Shown piece after piece: positions 27,056 to 35,998 of a stretch of 64,000 nt of DNA. The number at the start of each line of letters is the position of its first letter. Position 1 is the stretch's first letter. The stretch is from contig NZ_CP051684.1 in assembly GCF_012849375.1 (NCBI RefSeq), positions 5,890,001 to 5,954,000 of the forward strand, in the 5' to 3' direction. Position numbers and translations under genes: made by a program. The stretch is from Duganella dendranthematis (GTDB lineage: Bacteria > Pseudomonadota > Gammaproteobacteria > Burkholderiales > Burkholderiaceae_D). The notes beneath the pieces are model-generated. The model had not been told where the DNA came from. It ran no database searches and saw only the letters and a program-made list of their open reading frames with translations.

Positions 27056-27080
27056 AATAATGAGAATCGTTCCCATTATT
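27056..27080 (-). promoter_or_regulatory. Fur box upstream of fecI-like gene
   Basis: The central 19 bases, AATGAGAATCGTTCCCATT at 27059-27077, match the Fur consensus closely, and flanking AAT/ATT extends the palindrome. It begins 11 bases before the sigma-factor start at 27045, a typical position for iron-dependent repression. Confidence 0.8.
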
Positions 27081-27105
27081 CCATAAATCGCCCGCAGTGC
27101 CAACT

Positions 27106-28389
27106 TCAGGGGAAGAGCACGGTCACGCTCAGCCCTTTGCCGTGCTCGCCGTCGTCGAGGCGAATATCGGCCTGGTGGTGGTTGGCGATGTTGCGCACAA
27201 TCGACAAGCCCAGCCCGCAGCCCCAGACCTCATTGCCGTCCGGACGGAAGAAGCGGTCGAACAGGCGGGCGCGATGTTCGGGCGCGACGCCGGGGCCGTT
27301 GTCGCGCACGCGCAGGAACGGCTTGCCCTGCTCCACCCCGGTCAGCAGGTCGACCCGGCCGCCCCGTTGCGTGTAGCGCAGCGCGTTATCGACCAAGTTA
27401 TTCAGCAGCACCCGCAAGCCTTCGCGCTCGGCTTGCAGCACCAGCGGCGCGGACTCTTCGACGCCGAGGTCGATATCGCGGCTGTCGGCCAGCGCCGAAT
27501 GGTCGGCCACCACGCTGGCCAGCAGCGCGCCCACATCCACCGGCTGCAACTGCGCTTCGCCCTGCTCTGACTCGTGCCGGGCCAGGCTAAGTAGTTGCTG
27601 CACCAGATGACTGGCGCGATCCAGCCGTTCATGCAGCTTGGCCAGCGCCAGCGCCCGCTCGGCGGCGGTGCCGGCCCGTTCGGCCAGTTGCAGCTGCAAT
27701 TTGAGGGCGGTCAGCGGCGAGCGCAGTTCGTGGGCGGCGTCGGCGACAAACGTCCGTTGCGCCGCCATCGCCTCCTCGAATTTGCTCATCAGACCGTTCA
27801 ACGCCACCACCACCGGCCGCAAATCCGGCGCCATGCCGGCTGCGTCGATCGGCCGCAAGGCGGTGGCCGACTGGTCGCCTACCGCCTCCGCCAGCCGGTA
27901 CAGAGGACGCAGCGCCCGCCCCACCACGGCCAGCACCAGCAGCGCGAAAATCACGGCAATCGCCAGCAGCGGCCGGCCGGCGCGCCAGGCCATGTGCCGG
28001 GCCAGATGGTCCCGCGCCGCTTGCGGCTGCGCCACCTGAACATAGCGTCCGCCAAGCTCTTGCCCATACAGGCGCCAAGTGGCGTAGTTCCAGATCACAT
28101 CCCGGTAGCCCTGCACGTCATAGCGTGGTAACGGCGGCAGTCCGGCGGCATTGGTCATCTCCACCGCGCCACTGCTGTTCCAGACTTGCAGAACGAACGC
28201 TTCCTCCGGATCGTGACTGCCCTCCTGCGCACCACCGGGCAGCGCGATCGCCAGTTGCCGGAGTTGCAGGTCGGCCAGTTCATTGGTTTCCGCCAGCAGG
28301 GAGCGGTACAAAGCGGTGCCGGCGCCCAGCACGCACGCCAGCGTCGTGCACAGCAGGCCGATTAACAGTTGTTGACGGATGGTTTTCAT
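27106..28389 (-). CDS. Sensor histidine kinase, QseC/PmrB-like (pair 1)
   Basis: A 427-residue inner-membrane kinase. Two membrane helices (about 8-28 and 140-157) enclose a periplasmic sensor region; HAMP, HisKA with phospho-acceptor His220 (AAHELRSPLTAL) and the HATPase domain (NLVDNALRYT, RDNGPGV, GCGLGLSIV) follow. Its start overlaps the stop of its response regulator by four bases. It is a close paralogue of the kinase at 29707-31023. The ligand is unknown; QseC/PmrB relatives sense metals, cationic peptides or envelope stress. Confidence 0.9.
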   Translation of the reverse strand: MKTIRQQLLIGLLCTTLACVLGAGTALYRSLLAETNELADLQLRQLAIALPGGAQEGSHDPEEAFVLQVWNSSGAVEMTNAAGLPPLPRYDVQGYRDVIWNYATWRLYGQELGGRYVQVAQPQAARDHLARHMAWRAGRPLLAIAVIFALLVLAVVGRALRPLYRLAEAVGDQSATALRPIDAAGMAPDLRPVVVALNGLMSKFEEAMAAQRTFVADAAHELRSPLTALKLQLQLAERAGTAAERALALAKLHERLDRASHLVQQLLSLARHESEQGEAQLQPVDVGALLASVVADHSALADSRDIDLGVEESAPLVLQAEREGLRVLLNNLVDNALRYTQRGGRVDLLTGVEQGKPFLRVRDNGPGVAPEHRARLFDRFFRPDGNEVWGCGLGLSIVRNIANHHQADIRLDDGEHGKGLSVTVLFP

Positions 28390-29048
28390 GGTGCGAGCTT
28401 GACCTTGTAGCCGACGCCGCGCACGTTCTTGATGAAGTCGGCACCGAATTTTTTGCGCAACCGGTGTACGTAGACGTCGACCGTATTGCTCTCGACTTCG
28501 GTATTCCAGCCGTACAGTTTGTCTTCCAGCTGGGCTTTGGAGATCACGCTGCCGGGGTCGTCCAGCAACACCCGCAGCAGCGCAAATTCGCGCGCCGACA
28601 GTTTCACCGGCGCGCCGTCAAACTGCGCTTCGTGGCTGGCCAGGTCCAGCGTCAGCGCGCCGTGCACCACCAGCGAACGGGTGCGGGCGACGCGGCGACG
28701 CAGCAAGGCGCGGATGCGGGCCAGCAGTTCGTCCAGGTCAAAGGGCTTGACCAGGTAGTCGTCGGCGCCGCCATCCAGGCCTTCGACCCGCGCCGGCGTG
28801 CTGTCGCGCGCGGTAATGATCAGCACCGGCAGGCCGTCGCCGCGCGCGCGCAAGGTGGTCAGCACGTCCATGCCCTGCTTGCGCGGCAGGCCCAGGTCCA
28901 GCAGCAGCAAGTCGTAGGGAATGGTGGCCAGCGCCACATCGGCCGCCTGGCCGTCGCGCACCCAGTCCACCGCGTAGCTTTCGCCCAGCAGACCATCCTT
29001 GATACTCTCGCCGATCATCGGATCGTCTTCCACCAACAGCAGCCGCAC
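28386..29048 (-). CDS. OmpR-family response regulator, QseB/PmrA-like (pair 1)
   Basis: A 220-residue regulator: receiver domain with phospho-acceptor Asp51 (LLLLDLGLP) and the conserved Lys101-Pro (LVKPF), then an OmpR-type winged helix (VESNTVDVYVHRLRKKFG). The start is GTG 29048 with GGAGG about seven bases upstream; the longer frame to 29240 is not protein-like. It is co-transcribed with the kinase downstream (four-base overlap). It probably recognises direct repeats like the TTAA pairs found in this window, as does its paralogue. Confidence 0.9.
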   Translation of the reverse strand: MRLLLVEDDPMIGESIKDGLLGESYAVDWVRDGQAADVALATIPYDLLLLDLGLPRKQGMDVLTTLRARGDGLPVLIITARDSTPARVEGLDGGADDYLVKPFDLDELLARIRALLRRRVARTRSLVVHGALTLDLASHEAQFDGAPVKLSAREFALLRVLLDDPGSVISKAQLEDKLYGWNTEVESNTVDVYVHRLRKKFGADFIKNVRGVGYKVKLAP

Positions 29049-29259
29049 CGGATTCCCTCCAAAAAACCGACAGTGTACAACCGGCGGCGTCGCCAAACAG
29101 TTTACGCTGCCAGCGGCGCGGCACAGCCGGCAGCGGGGAAGGCGACTTACCGACGGCGCGGAAGTGTTCCAGCAACTGATGACAATTGCCGAGCAGGCAG
29201 ATGGGCCGCGATGTGCCCCTGCTAGCCGCCCGCACCGCACTTCAGGAAGATTAATCGCC

Positions 29260-29655
29260 TCACTGTGATCGGTCGCGGCATGTCAAGTCGTAGTGCGTGC
29301 CCAGCTGCCTGCACACCGAACGAGCATCGTATTGAACAACACCTTCCTCGGGCCGCTGCTTGAACATACGCACCACTACGTCGGGGCCCGGCTGGGCGAT
29401 GGTCTTGCCATCAGGCGCCGACAGCGTAAAGTGGCTGTAGCCCTGTTGCAGCGTCAGCTCCGCGCTGCGCAACAGCGAGAAATCCTGGATCTGCTGTTGC
29501 AGCGTATAGGGCGTGGCGGCAAACTTGACGCGCCACACACCAGTTTCGATCGCTGCTTCGCTGTAGCCCCCTTCGCTGCTATGCGGTTGGTATTCCGTGG
29601 CGCAGCCGGCGATCAGGGCTGCACACGCCAGAATGAAAGTGAACTTGGTTTTCAT
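29260..29655 (-). CDS. Small lipoprotein (CC0125/CC1285-like)
   Basis: A 131-residue lipoprotein with lipobox LIAGC at residues 14-18 after a short signal peptide. The mature part starts ATEYQPHSSEGGYSE, a pattern seen in the CC0125/CC1285 group of envelope proteins, and includes a beta-rich domain with two C-terminal cysteines (SVCRQLG, LTCRD) that could pair. The function is unknown. It lies between the two two-component systems on the same strand, 51 bases from the second kinase gene, and may be a target or sensor accessory of them. Confidence 0.75.
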   Translation of the reverse strand: MKTKFTFILACAALIAGCATEYQPHSSEGGYSEAAIETGVWRVKFAATPYTLQQQIQDFSLLRSAELTLQQGYSHFTLSAPDGKTIAQPGPDVVVRMFKQRPEEGVVQYDARSVCRQLGTHYDLTCRDRSQ

Positions 29656-29706
29656 GCTTTACTCCTCAATAGATATCCTCTATGCGGCTAGCAGCATTAC
29701 GCTACT

Positions 29707-31023
29707 CTACGCGATTACAGCTGCTTGCGGGAACAGTACTGTCACCACCAGTCCACGATCGCCGCTACCGTTATGCAAGCTCAGCGTGGCCTGGTGCGCA
29801 TCGGCCACGCTCTTGACGATTGACAGGCCGAGGCCGCTGCCCCATACCTCGTTGCCGTCCGGACGGTAGAAGCGGTCGAACAGACGTTCACGCCCCGCTT
29901 CCGGCACGCCTGGGCCGTTGTCGCACACCCGCAAATAAGCGCGGCCCTGCTGCTGGCCGACCATCACGTCGACCTGGCCGCCCAGCGGCGTATAGCGCAG
30001 CGCGTTGTCCACCAGATTGCTCAGCATGATCGCCAGCCCGTCCATCTGCGCGCACACCCGCACTGATTGCGCGTCGGCGCTGACGCCAAGATCGATCCGC
30101 CGGCTGTCCGCGTAAATCGTGTGATCGGCCACCACTTGGCCAGCGATTTTCAGCAGGTCGCAATCGGTGCAAGTTGGGGGCACGGCACTTTGCTCCTGCC
30201 GCGCCAGCGTCATCAACTGCTGCACCAGATGGGTGGCGCGGTCGAGCCGCTCGTGCAGTTTGCGGAACGAGGTCTGCCGGCTGGCATCATCGGCGGCGCG
30301 CTCGGCCAGTTGCAGTTGCAGTTTCAATGCGGTCAACGGCGAACGCAGTTCGTGCGCCGCATCCGCCACAAAATTGCGCTGCGTGGTGATGGCGTCCGCC
30401 ACCTTGCGCAGCAAACCGTTGAGCGCCGCCACGATCAGCAACAGTTCCGGCGCCAGACCGTCGTCGTCCAGCGGCTGTAAGGCGGCCGGCGTGCGGCCAC
30501 GCAGCGCCTTGGTCAGCCGCTCCAGCGGCTGCAGCGCACGGCCGACCACGACCCAGATCAGGATCGCCATCGCCGGCAGCAGCAACAGCAACGGCGGTAC
30601 GATGCGCAGCGCCATATGCGCGGCCACCCGCTGGCGGATTGCTATCGGCTGCGACACCTGTAAGTGGTAGCCAGCCACCACATCCGCATACACGCGCCAG
30701 CGCTCGCCGTGATAACCGACCGTCACATAGCCCTGCGGTTGCGGCAACGGCAGCGCCGGCGCGCGCTGCGACACATGCACCGGCTGCTGCTCGGCATTCC
30801 AGGCCTGTACGTCAAACTGGTCGTCCGGATCGCTCTCATGCGGCAACCGCCATGGCACCGGCGCTTGCAATGGCAACGACCACGCCAGCTGGCGCAAACG
30901 CTGGTCGGACTGTTCGTCGGCCTCGTGGTCGGCCAGCATGTACAGCAGCATGCCGGCGGCCAGCGTGCATCCCAGCGTGCCGGTCATCAGTCCCAGCAGC
31001 AGACGGGTGCGGATGGTTTTCAT
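29707..31023 (-). CDS. Sensor histidine kinase, QseC/PmrB-like (pair 2)
   Basis: A 438-residue membrane kinase with the same layout as the pair 1 kinase: helices at about 8-29 and 141-161, HAMP, phospho-acceptor His224 (AAHELRSPLTAL) and ATPase motifs (NLVDNALRYT, CDNGPGV, GSGLGLSIV). The catalytic half is much more alike between the two kinases than the periplasmic half, as expected after duplication and divergence of sensing. It overlaps its response regulator by four bases. Confidence 0.9.
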   Translation of the reverse strand: MKTIRTRLLLGLMTGTLGCTLAAGMLLYMLADHEADEQSDQRLRQLAWSLPLQAPVPWRLPHESDPDDQFDVQAWNAEQQPVHVSQRAPALPLPQPQGYVTVGYHGERWRVYADVVAGYHLQVSQPIAIRQRVAAHMALRIVPPLLLLLPAMAILIWVVVGRALQPLERLTKALRGRTPAALQPLDDDGLAPELLLIVAALNGLLRKVADAITTQRNFVADAAHELRSPLTALKLQLQLAERAADDASRQTSFRKLHERLDRATHLVQQLMTLARQEQSAVPPTCTDCDLLKIAGQVVADHTIYADSRRIDLGVSADAQSVRVCAQMDGLAIMLSNLVDNALRYTPLGGQVDVMVGQQQGRAYLRVCDNGPGVPEAGRERLFDRFYRPDGNEVWGSGLGLSIVKSVADAHQATLSLHNGSGDRGLVVTVLFPQAAVIA

Positions 31024-31679
31024 GCGCTGGCCAGCTTGTAGCCGACGCCACGGATGTTCTGGATGAAGCCGGTGCCCAGCTTCTTGCGCAAATGGTGAAT
31101 GTAGACGTCGATGGTGTTGCTTTCGATTTCTTCGCCCCAGCCGTAGATGCGTTCTTCCAGCTGGCTTTTGGACACCACAGTGCCCGGCGCATCGAGCAGA
31201 GCGCGCAGCACGGCGAATTCGCGGGCTGGCAAGTGCAGTGGCACGCCGTTAAAGCTGGCGATGTGGCCGGCCATGTCAACTTGCAAGCCGCAATGCTGGA
31301 CCACGGCCTGGTTAGGCGCCTTGCCGCGACGTAGCAGCGCGCGGATGCGGGCCAGCAGTTCGTCGACATCGAAGGCTTTGACCAGGTAATCGTCGGCGCC
31401 GGCGTCCAGTCCTTCAACGCGGGCGACAGTGGCGTCGCGGGCAGTCACGATCAGCACCGGCACGTCGCCGCCATGGGCGCGGTACTGGCGCAGCACCTGC
31501 ATCCCCTGTTTTTTCGGCAGGCCCAGGTCCAGCAGCACCAGGTCGTAGACGTTCTGACGCAGCGCCAGCAGGCCGTTGTCGCCGTCGCGCACCCAGTCGG
31601 CAGCGTAATTTTCCTTGCGCAGCACTTCTTCCATGCTTTCGCCGATCATGGGATCGTCTTCTATCAACAGCAATCGCAT
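31020..31679 (-). CDS. OmpR-family response regulator, QseB/PmrA-like (pair 2)
   Basis: A 219-residue regulator with Asp51 (LVLLDLGLP) and an OmpR-type winged helix (IESNTIDVYIHHLRKKLG). The highly conserved Lys-Pro of the receiver is Lys101-Ala102 here (LVKAF), unlike the Lys-Pro of its paralogue, which may change the activation switch. ATG 31679 is used. The gene is divergent from an RND efflux operon; four TTAA half-sites between them form two 11-base direct repeats, so it probably controls the pump and itself. Confidence 0.9.
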   Translation of the reverse strand: MRLLLIEDDPMIGESMEEVLRKENYAADWVRDGDNGLLALRQNVYDLVLLDLGLPKKQGMQVLRQYRAHGGDVPVLIVTARDATVARVEGLDAGADDYLVKAFDVDELLARIRALLRRGKAPNQAVVQHCGLQVDMAGHIASFNGVPLHLPAREFAVLRALLDAPGTVVSKSQLEERIYGWGEEIESNTIDVYIHHLRKKLGTGFIQNIRGVGYKLASA

Positions 31680-31742
31680 CACCGCACCTCGCTTCCGCAC
31701 CTTCTCAAATTACAAGCTGGTGGCAGTGTACGAAATGCTTTA

Positions 31743-31781
31743 TTAAAGGCGTATTAACGCCCGGCTTTAATAGTGGTTTAA
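31743..31781. promoter_or_regulatory. Two TTAA direct-repeat pairs between regulator and RND pump
   Basis: TTAA half-sites begin at 31743, 31754, 31767 and 31778: two pairs, each 11 bases apart, separated by 13. This is the spacing of PmrA/QseB-type sites. They fill the region between the divergent response regulator (start 31679) and the RND adaptor (start 31806). Confidence 0.6.
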
Positions 31782-31805
31782 CGCTGAGCCGTTTAGCATC
31801 GCCGG

Positions 31806-32942
31806 ATGCTGATACTCAAACGTCCCCTGCTTCTTGCCGCGCTGCTATTGGCCGCCGGCGCTTCTTTGGCCTACGCGCTGCGTGCCAAGCCCTCCACCAC
31901 GGCGGTCGCCAAACCGCCGCCGCTGGTCAGCGTGACCGTCGCGCGGCAGCAGGATTTGCCGCTGGAATTGGCGGCGCAAGGCCATCTGGTGGCGCTGAAC
32001 CAGGTTGAAGTGAGGCCGCAGATGACGGCGGTGATCGTCAGCATCCACTTCAAGGAGGGTGACGATGTGGCGGCCGGCCAGTTGCTGTTCACGCTGGACG
32101 ATACCGACGCCCGCGCGCAATTGCAGCGTAGCGAGGCGCAGGCGGCGCAGATTCGCGCGCAATTGGCCGATGCCAAGCGCGATTACGGCCGTTCATCGGA
32201 GTTAGTCAAGTCGAACTTTATTACGTCCAGCGCGGTTGATACGGCGGCCAGCAAGGTTGAGGCGTTGCAGGCGCAGCTGAAGGCGGCGCAGGCGGATATC
32301 GACAGTGCGCATGTGGTGTTGACGCATACCCGGATCATGGCGCCGGTGGCGGCGCGCACTGGCGCTGTAGCGGTGCATCCGGGCAGTCTGGCGCAGACAA
32401 GCGCTGCCGCACCGCTGGTGACGTTGGTACAGTTCGCGCCAATCGGCGTTGAGTTTAACTTGCCGGAGCAGTATTTGGCGGCGATTTTGGCGGCTCGCGC
32501 GCAAGGGCCGCTGCGCGTACAGCTCGATAGTCCGGACGGCACGCCGGTTAATGGCGAGCTCAGTTTTATCAATAATGTGGTCAATACGGATAGCGGCACC
32601 ATTAGTTTGAAGGCCACGTTTCCCAACCCGCATCGTAACTTGTGGCCGGGAGCATATGCCCGCGTGACGGTGCTGGCGGGCTCGGACCGCAATGCGGTGA
32701 CGTTGCCGCCGCAAGCGGTGCTGGAGGGGCCGGACGGACGGTTTGTCTATCTGGCGAGCGCGGAGAACAAGGCGGTTCGGCAGGCGGTCAGCCTGCTGCG
32801 CGTGCAGGATGGACAGGCGGTGGTGTCCGGCCTGACCGGCGGCAGCCGCGTGGTGCTGGAAGGCGGCGCCAACCTGCGCGCTGGTGACGCCATTCGGATC
32901 GACGCAGCATCGTCGGCCAAGACAGCGGGCGGCAAGCCATGA
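31806..32942 (+). CDS. RND efflux periplasmic adaptor (MdtA-like)
   Basis: A 378-residue membrane-fusion protein. A signal/anchor helix (PLLLAALLLAAGASLAYAL) is followed by the barrel-sandwich domain (AAQGHLVALNQVEVRPQ; VAAGQLLFTLDD), a helical hairpin of about 60 residues and the second half (LTHTRIMAPVAARTG, ending VVLEGGANLRAGD). It links the inner-membrane RND pump to an outer-membrane channel; no channel gene is seen here. The stop overlaps the pump gene by four bases. The two-component pair 2 upstream and TTAA repeats suggest its control. Confidence 0.9.
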   Translation: MLILKRPLLLAALLLAAGASLAYALRAKPSTTAVAKPPPLVSVTVARQQDLPLELAAQGHLVALNQVEVRPQMTAVIVSIHFKEGDDVAAGQLLFTLDDTDARAQLQRSEAQAAQIRAQLADAKRDYGRSSELVKSNFITSSAVDTAASKVEALQAQLKAAQADIDSAHVVLTHTRIMAPVAARTGAVAVHPGSLAQTSAAAPLVTLVQFAPIGVEFNLPEQYLAAILAARAQGPLRVQLDSPDGTPVNGELSFINNVVNTDSGTISLKATFPNPHRNLWPGAYARVTVLAGSDRNAVTLPPQAVLEGPDGRFVYLASAENKAVRQAVSLLRVQDGQAVVSGLTGGSRVVLEGGANLRAGDAIRIDAASSAKTAGGKP

Positions 32943-35900
32943 GTATTGCCGCCTTTTGCCTGCAACGCCCCATCGCCACGCTGCTGGCGTGGTTGACCGT
33001 CATCGTCGCCGGCATCGCTTGCTGGCTGCAACTCCCGCTGGCCGCGCTGCCCACCTATGATACGCCCACCATCCAGGTCAGCGCGCGCCTGTCGGGCGCC
33101 AGCCCGGAAACCATGTCCAGCTCGGTGGCGACGCCGCTGGAAAAGCAGTTTACCTCCATTCCCGGCCTGCTGGCCACCACCTCCAGCAGCATCCAGGGCG
33201 AGACCCAGATCACGCTGGAATTCGACGCCAGCCGCAACATCGACGCTGCCGCCGGCGACGTGCAAGCTGCACTGTACCGCGCCACCCGCTCGCTGCCGGC
33301 AGAGATGACCACGCCGCCGTCCTACCGCAAAGTCAATCCCGCCGACGCCCCCATCCTGCAAATCGGCCTCGACTCGCCGTCGTTGCGTCTGTCCGAGCTG
33401 AACAGCTACTCCGACAACCTGATCGTGCCAGCGCTGTCCACGCTGAGCGGCGTGGCGCAAGTCACCGTCAACGGCCAAAAACGCTACGCCGTGCGCATCG
33501 AAGTCGATCCCGACCGCCTGGCCGCGCTCGACCTGACCTTGGACGAAGTCAGCACCGCACTCAAAGCCGCCAACTCCAACGCCCCGCTCGGCCAGCTGGA
33601 CAGCCCGCGCCAGATGATGACGCTGCACCTGCCGCCCGGCCTGATGAAGGCGGCCGACTTCGCGCCACTGATCGTCGCCAGCCGCAACGGCCGCCCGGTA
33701 CGCCTGAGCGACTTCGCCACAGTCCAGGACAGCATCGAAAACACCCAGAACAGCAGCACCATCAACGGCCGCGACGCCATCCTGCTGCAAGTCCAGCGCC
33801 AGCCGGACGCCAACACCGTCGCCACCGTCGACGCCATCCGCGCCATGCTGCCGCGCCTTCAAAGCCAGTTGCCCGCTTCGGTGCACATCCAGCTCCTCAA
33901 CGACCGCTCGATCTCGATCCGCAACGCCATCCACGACGTCAACCTGACCATGCTGCTGACCATCGCGCTGGTGGTATTGGTGATCCTGCTATTCCTGCGC
34001 CAGCTGATGGCGACGCTGATTCCAGCCATCAGTCTGCCGGTGTCGCTGCTCGGCCCCTTCGGCCTGATGTTCGCGCTGAACCTGAGCCTGGACAATATCT
34101 CGCTGATGGGCCTGACCATCGCGGTCGGCCTGGTGGTCGATGATGCCATCGTGGTGCTGGAGAACATCATGCGCCACATCGAAGACGGTATGGACCCGCG
34201 TGCCGCCACCGTCCAGGGCACCGGCGAAGTGGCGTTCACCGTGGTGTCGATTTCGGTATCGCTAATGGCCGTGTTCATCCCGATCTTCTTCATGCCCGGC
34301 ACCATCGGCTTGCTGTTCCACGAATTCGCCATCGTCGTGGCGCTGGCGGTGCTGGTATCGGCCGCCGCCTCGCTGACGCTGATCCCGCTGCTGGTGCCGC
34401 GCTTCATCAAAGTGGCACAACTGCACGCGCCAGCGCCAGCCTGGAGCCGCGCCTTCGAAGCCGGCTTCGCCCGCCTGCTGAACGGCTATGCGCGCCTGCT
34501 GGAGCGCGCGCTGACGCACCGCCTGCCGGTACTGCTGGTTGCGCTGGCAACCTTCGCACTGACTGCTTGGCTGTACACCAGCGCGCCGCGCGGTTTCTTC
34601 CCGCAGGAAGACACCGGCCAGGTATCCGGCAATGTCGATGCGCCGCAGGATATGTCGTACGCCGGCCGGCTGTTGGTGCTCAAGCAGCTACAGCAGGCCA
34701 TCATGGCCGACCCCGCAGTGCGCGACGTCGCCGCCAAGGTCGATCACGACACCACCAATTTCTACATCACGCTCCACGACAAACACCCGCCGATGGCGCA
34801 GGTGCTGGCGCGGCTGCGGCAGGAAACCAGCTTCCTGCCCAACATCAAAGTGTTTTTCAGCCCGGTGCAAAACCTCAAGGTCGGCGGCCGCTCGTCCAAA
34901 AGTACCTATCAGTACACGCTGCAAGCCGTCACGCCTGGCGACCTGAACCAATGGGCCAAGCGATTGATGGATGAGCTGAAGCGCGGCGACGTGCTGGTCG
35001 GCGTCAACAGCGATGCCCAGTACGACGGCATGGACGCGCAACTGCACGTCGACCGCGAACAGGCCGCCACGCTTGGCGTGGACATGGCTACCGTGCGCAA
35101 TACGCTGTACGCCGCCTACGGCACGCGCCAGGTGTCGACTATCTATGCGCCGGAAGACAGTTACCAGGTCATCATGGAACTGGCCGACCAGTACCGCCGC
35201 GACGAGAGCAGCCTGGCCAAGGTCCATGTGCGCAACGCCAGCGGCGCGCTGGTGCCGCTGCGCGCCTTTACCGATGTGGGACGCGGACGCGGCACCATGG
35301 CCGTCAACCACCAGGGCCAGCTGCCGGCAGTGACCATCTCCTTCGATCTCGCGCCTGGCAAATCGCTGTCCGACGCCACCGCCGCCATCGCCGACGCCCA
35401 GCAGCGCATCGGCCTGCCGTCGTCGATCTTCGGCACCTACGCCGGCGCCGCCGCGCTGTTCCAGCAATCGCAGAGCAGTCAGCTATGGCTGATCGCCATC
35501 GCCATCGCGGTGATCTATGTGGTGCTGGGCATGCTTTACGAGAGCTGGGTGCATCCGATCACCATCCTGCTCGGCGTGCCGTCGGCGGCGGTGGGGGCGC
35601 TGCTGGCGCTGCGGCTGGCGGGACTGGAACTGAGTTTCATCGCCATGATCGGCATCCTGCTGCTGGTCGGCGTGGTCAAAAAGAACGCCATCATGATCAT
35701 CGACTTTGCGCTGGTGGCCCAGCGCGATGGCGCCACGCCGGTGGACGCGGTGCGCCAGGCCTGCCTGCTGCGCTTCCGCCCCATCATGATGACCACGCTG
35801 TGCGCTATCATGGGGGCGCTGCCGATCGCGCTGGGCCTGGGCGCAGGCGCCGAACTGCGTCAGCCGCTCGGGATCGCCATCGTCGGCGGCCTGCTGTTCT

Positions 35901-35998
35901 CGCAGTTGATCACGCTGTTTATCACTCCGGTGCTGTTCCTGGCGTTTGAGCGGCTGGGCTCGGCGCCGGGCTGGCGCACTGATTACAAACAATGCTGA
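32939..35998 (+). CDS. RND multidrug efflux transporter (MdtB/MdtC-like)
   Basis: A 1019-residue inner-membrane pump of the hydrophobe/amphiphile RND family. It has twelve membrane helices, two large periplasmic loops, the proton-relay Asp pair in helix 4 (GLVVDDAIVVLENI) and the second-half repeat ending in MTTLCAIMGALPIALGLGAG. Similarity is to the MdtBC/AcrB group; the substrate is unknown. It is translationally coupled to the adaptor. The last 77 bases overlap, tail to tail, the 3' end of a Fur-family gene on the other strand. Confidence 0.92.
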   Translation: MSIAAFCLQRPIATLLAWLTVIVAGIACWLQLPLAALPTYDTPTIQVSARLSGASPETMSSSVATPLEKQFTSIPGLLATTSSSIQGETQITLEFDASRNIDAAAGDVQAALYRATRSLPAEMTTPPSYRKVNPADAPILQIGLDSPSLRLSELNSYSDNLIVPALSTLSGVAQVTVNGQKRYAVRIEVDPDRLAALDLTLDEVSTALKAANSNAPLGQLDSPRQMMTLHLPPGLMKAADFAPLIVASRNGRPVRLSDFATVQDSIENTQNSSTINGRDAILLQVQRQPDANTVATVDAIRAMLPRLQSQLPASVHIQLLNDRSISIRNAIHDVNLTMLLTIALVVLVILLFLRQLMATLIPAISLPVSLLGPFGLMFALNLSLDNISLMGLTIAVGLVVDDAIVVLENIMRHIEDGMDPRAATVQGTGEVAFTVVSISVSLMAVFIPIFFMPGTIGLLFHEFAIVVALAVLVSAAASLTLIPLLVPRFIKVAQLHAPAPAWSRAFEAGFARLLNGYARLLERALTHRLPVLLVALATFALTAWLYTSAPRGFFPQEDTGQVSGNVDAPQDMSYAGRLLVLKQLQQAIMADPAVRDVAAKVDHDTTNFYITLHDKHPPMAQVLARLRQETSFLPNIKVFFSPVQNLKVGGRSSKSTYQYTLQAVTPGDLNQWAKRLMDELKRGDVLVGVNSDAQYDGMDAQLHVDREQAATLGVDMATVRNTLYAAYGTRQVSTIYAPEDSYQVIMELADQYRRDESSLAKVHVRNASGALVPLRAFTDVGRGRGTMAVNHQGQLPAVTISFDLAPGKSLSDATAAIADAQQRIGLPSSIFGTYAGAAALFQQSQSSQLWLIAIAIAVIYVVLGMLYESWVHPITILLGVPSAAVGALLALRLAGLELSFIAMIGILLLVGVVKKNAIMIIDFALVAQRDGATPVDAVRQACLLRFRPIMMTTLCAIMGALPIALGLGAGAELRQPLGIAIVGGLLFSQLITLFITPVLFLAFERLGSAPGWRTDYKQC

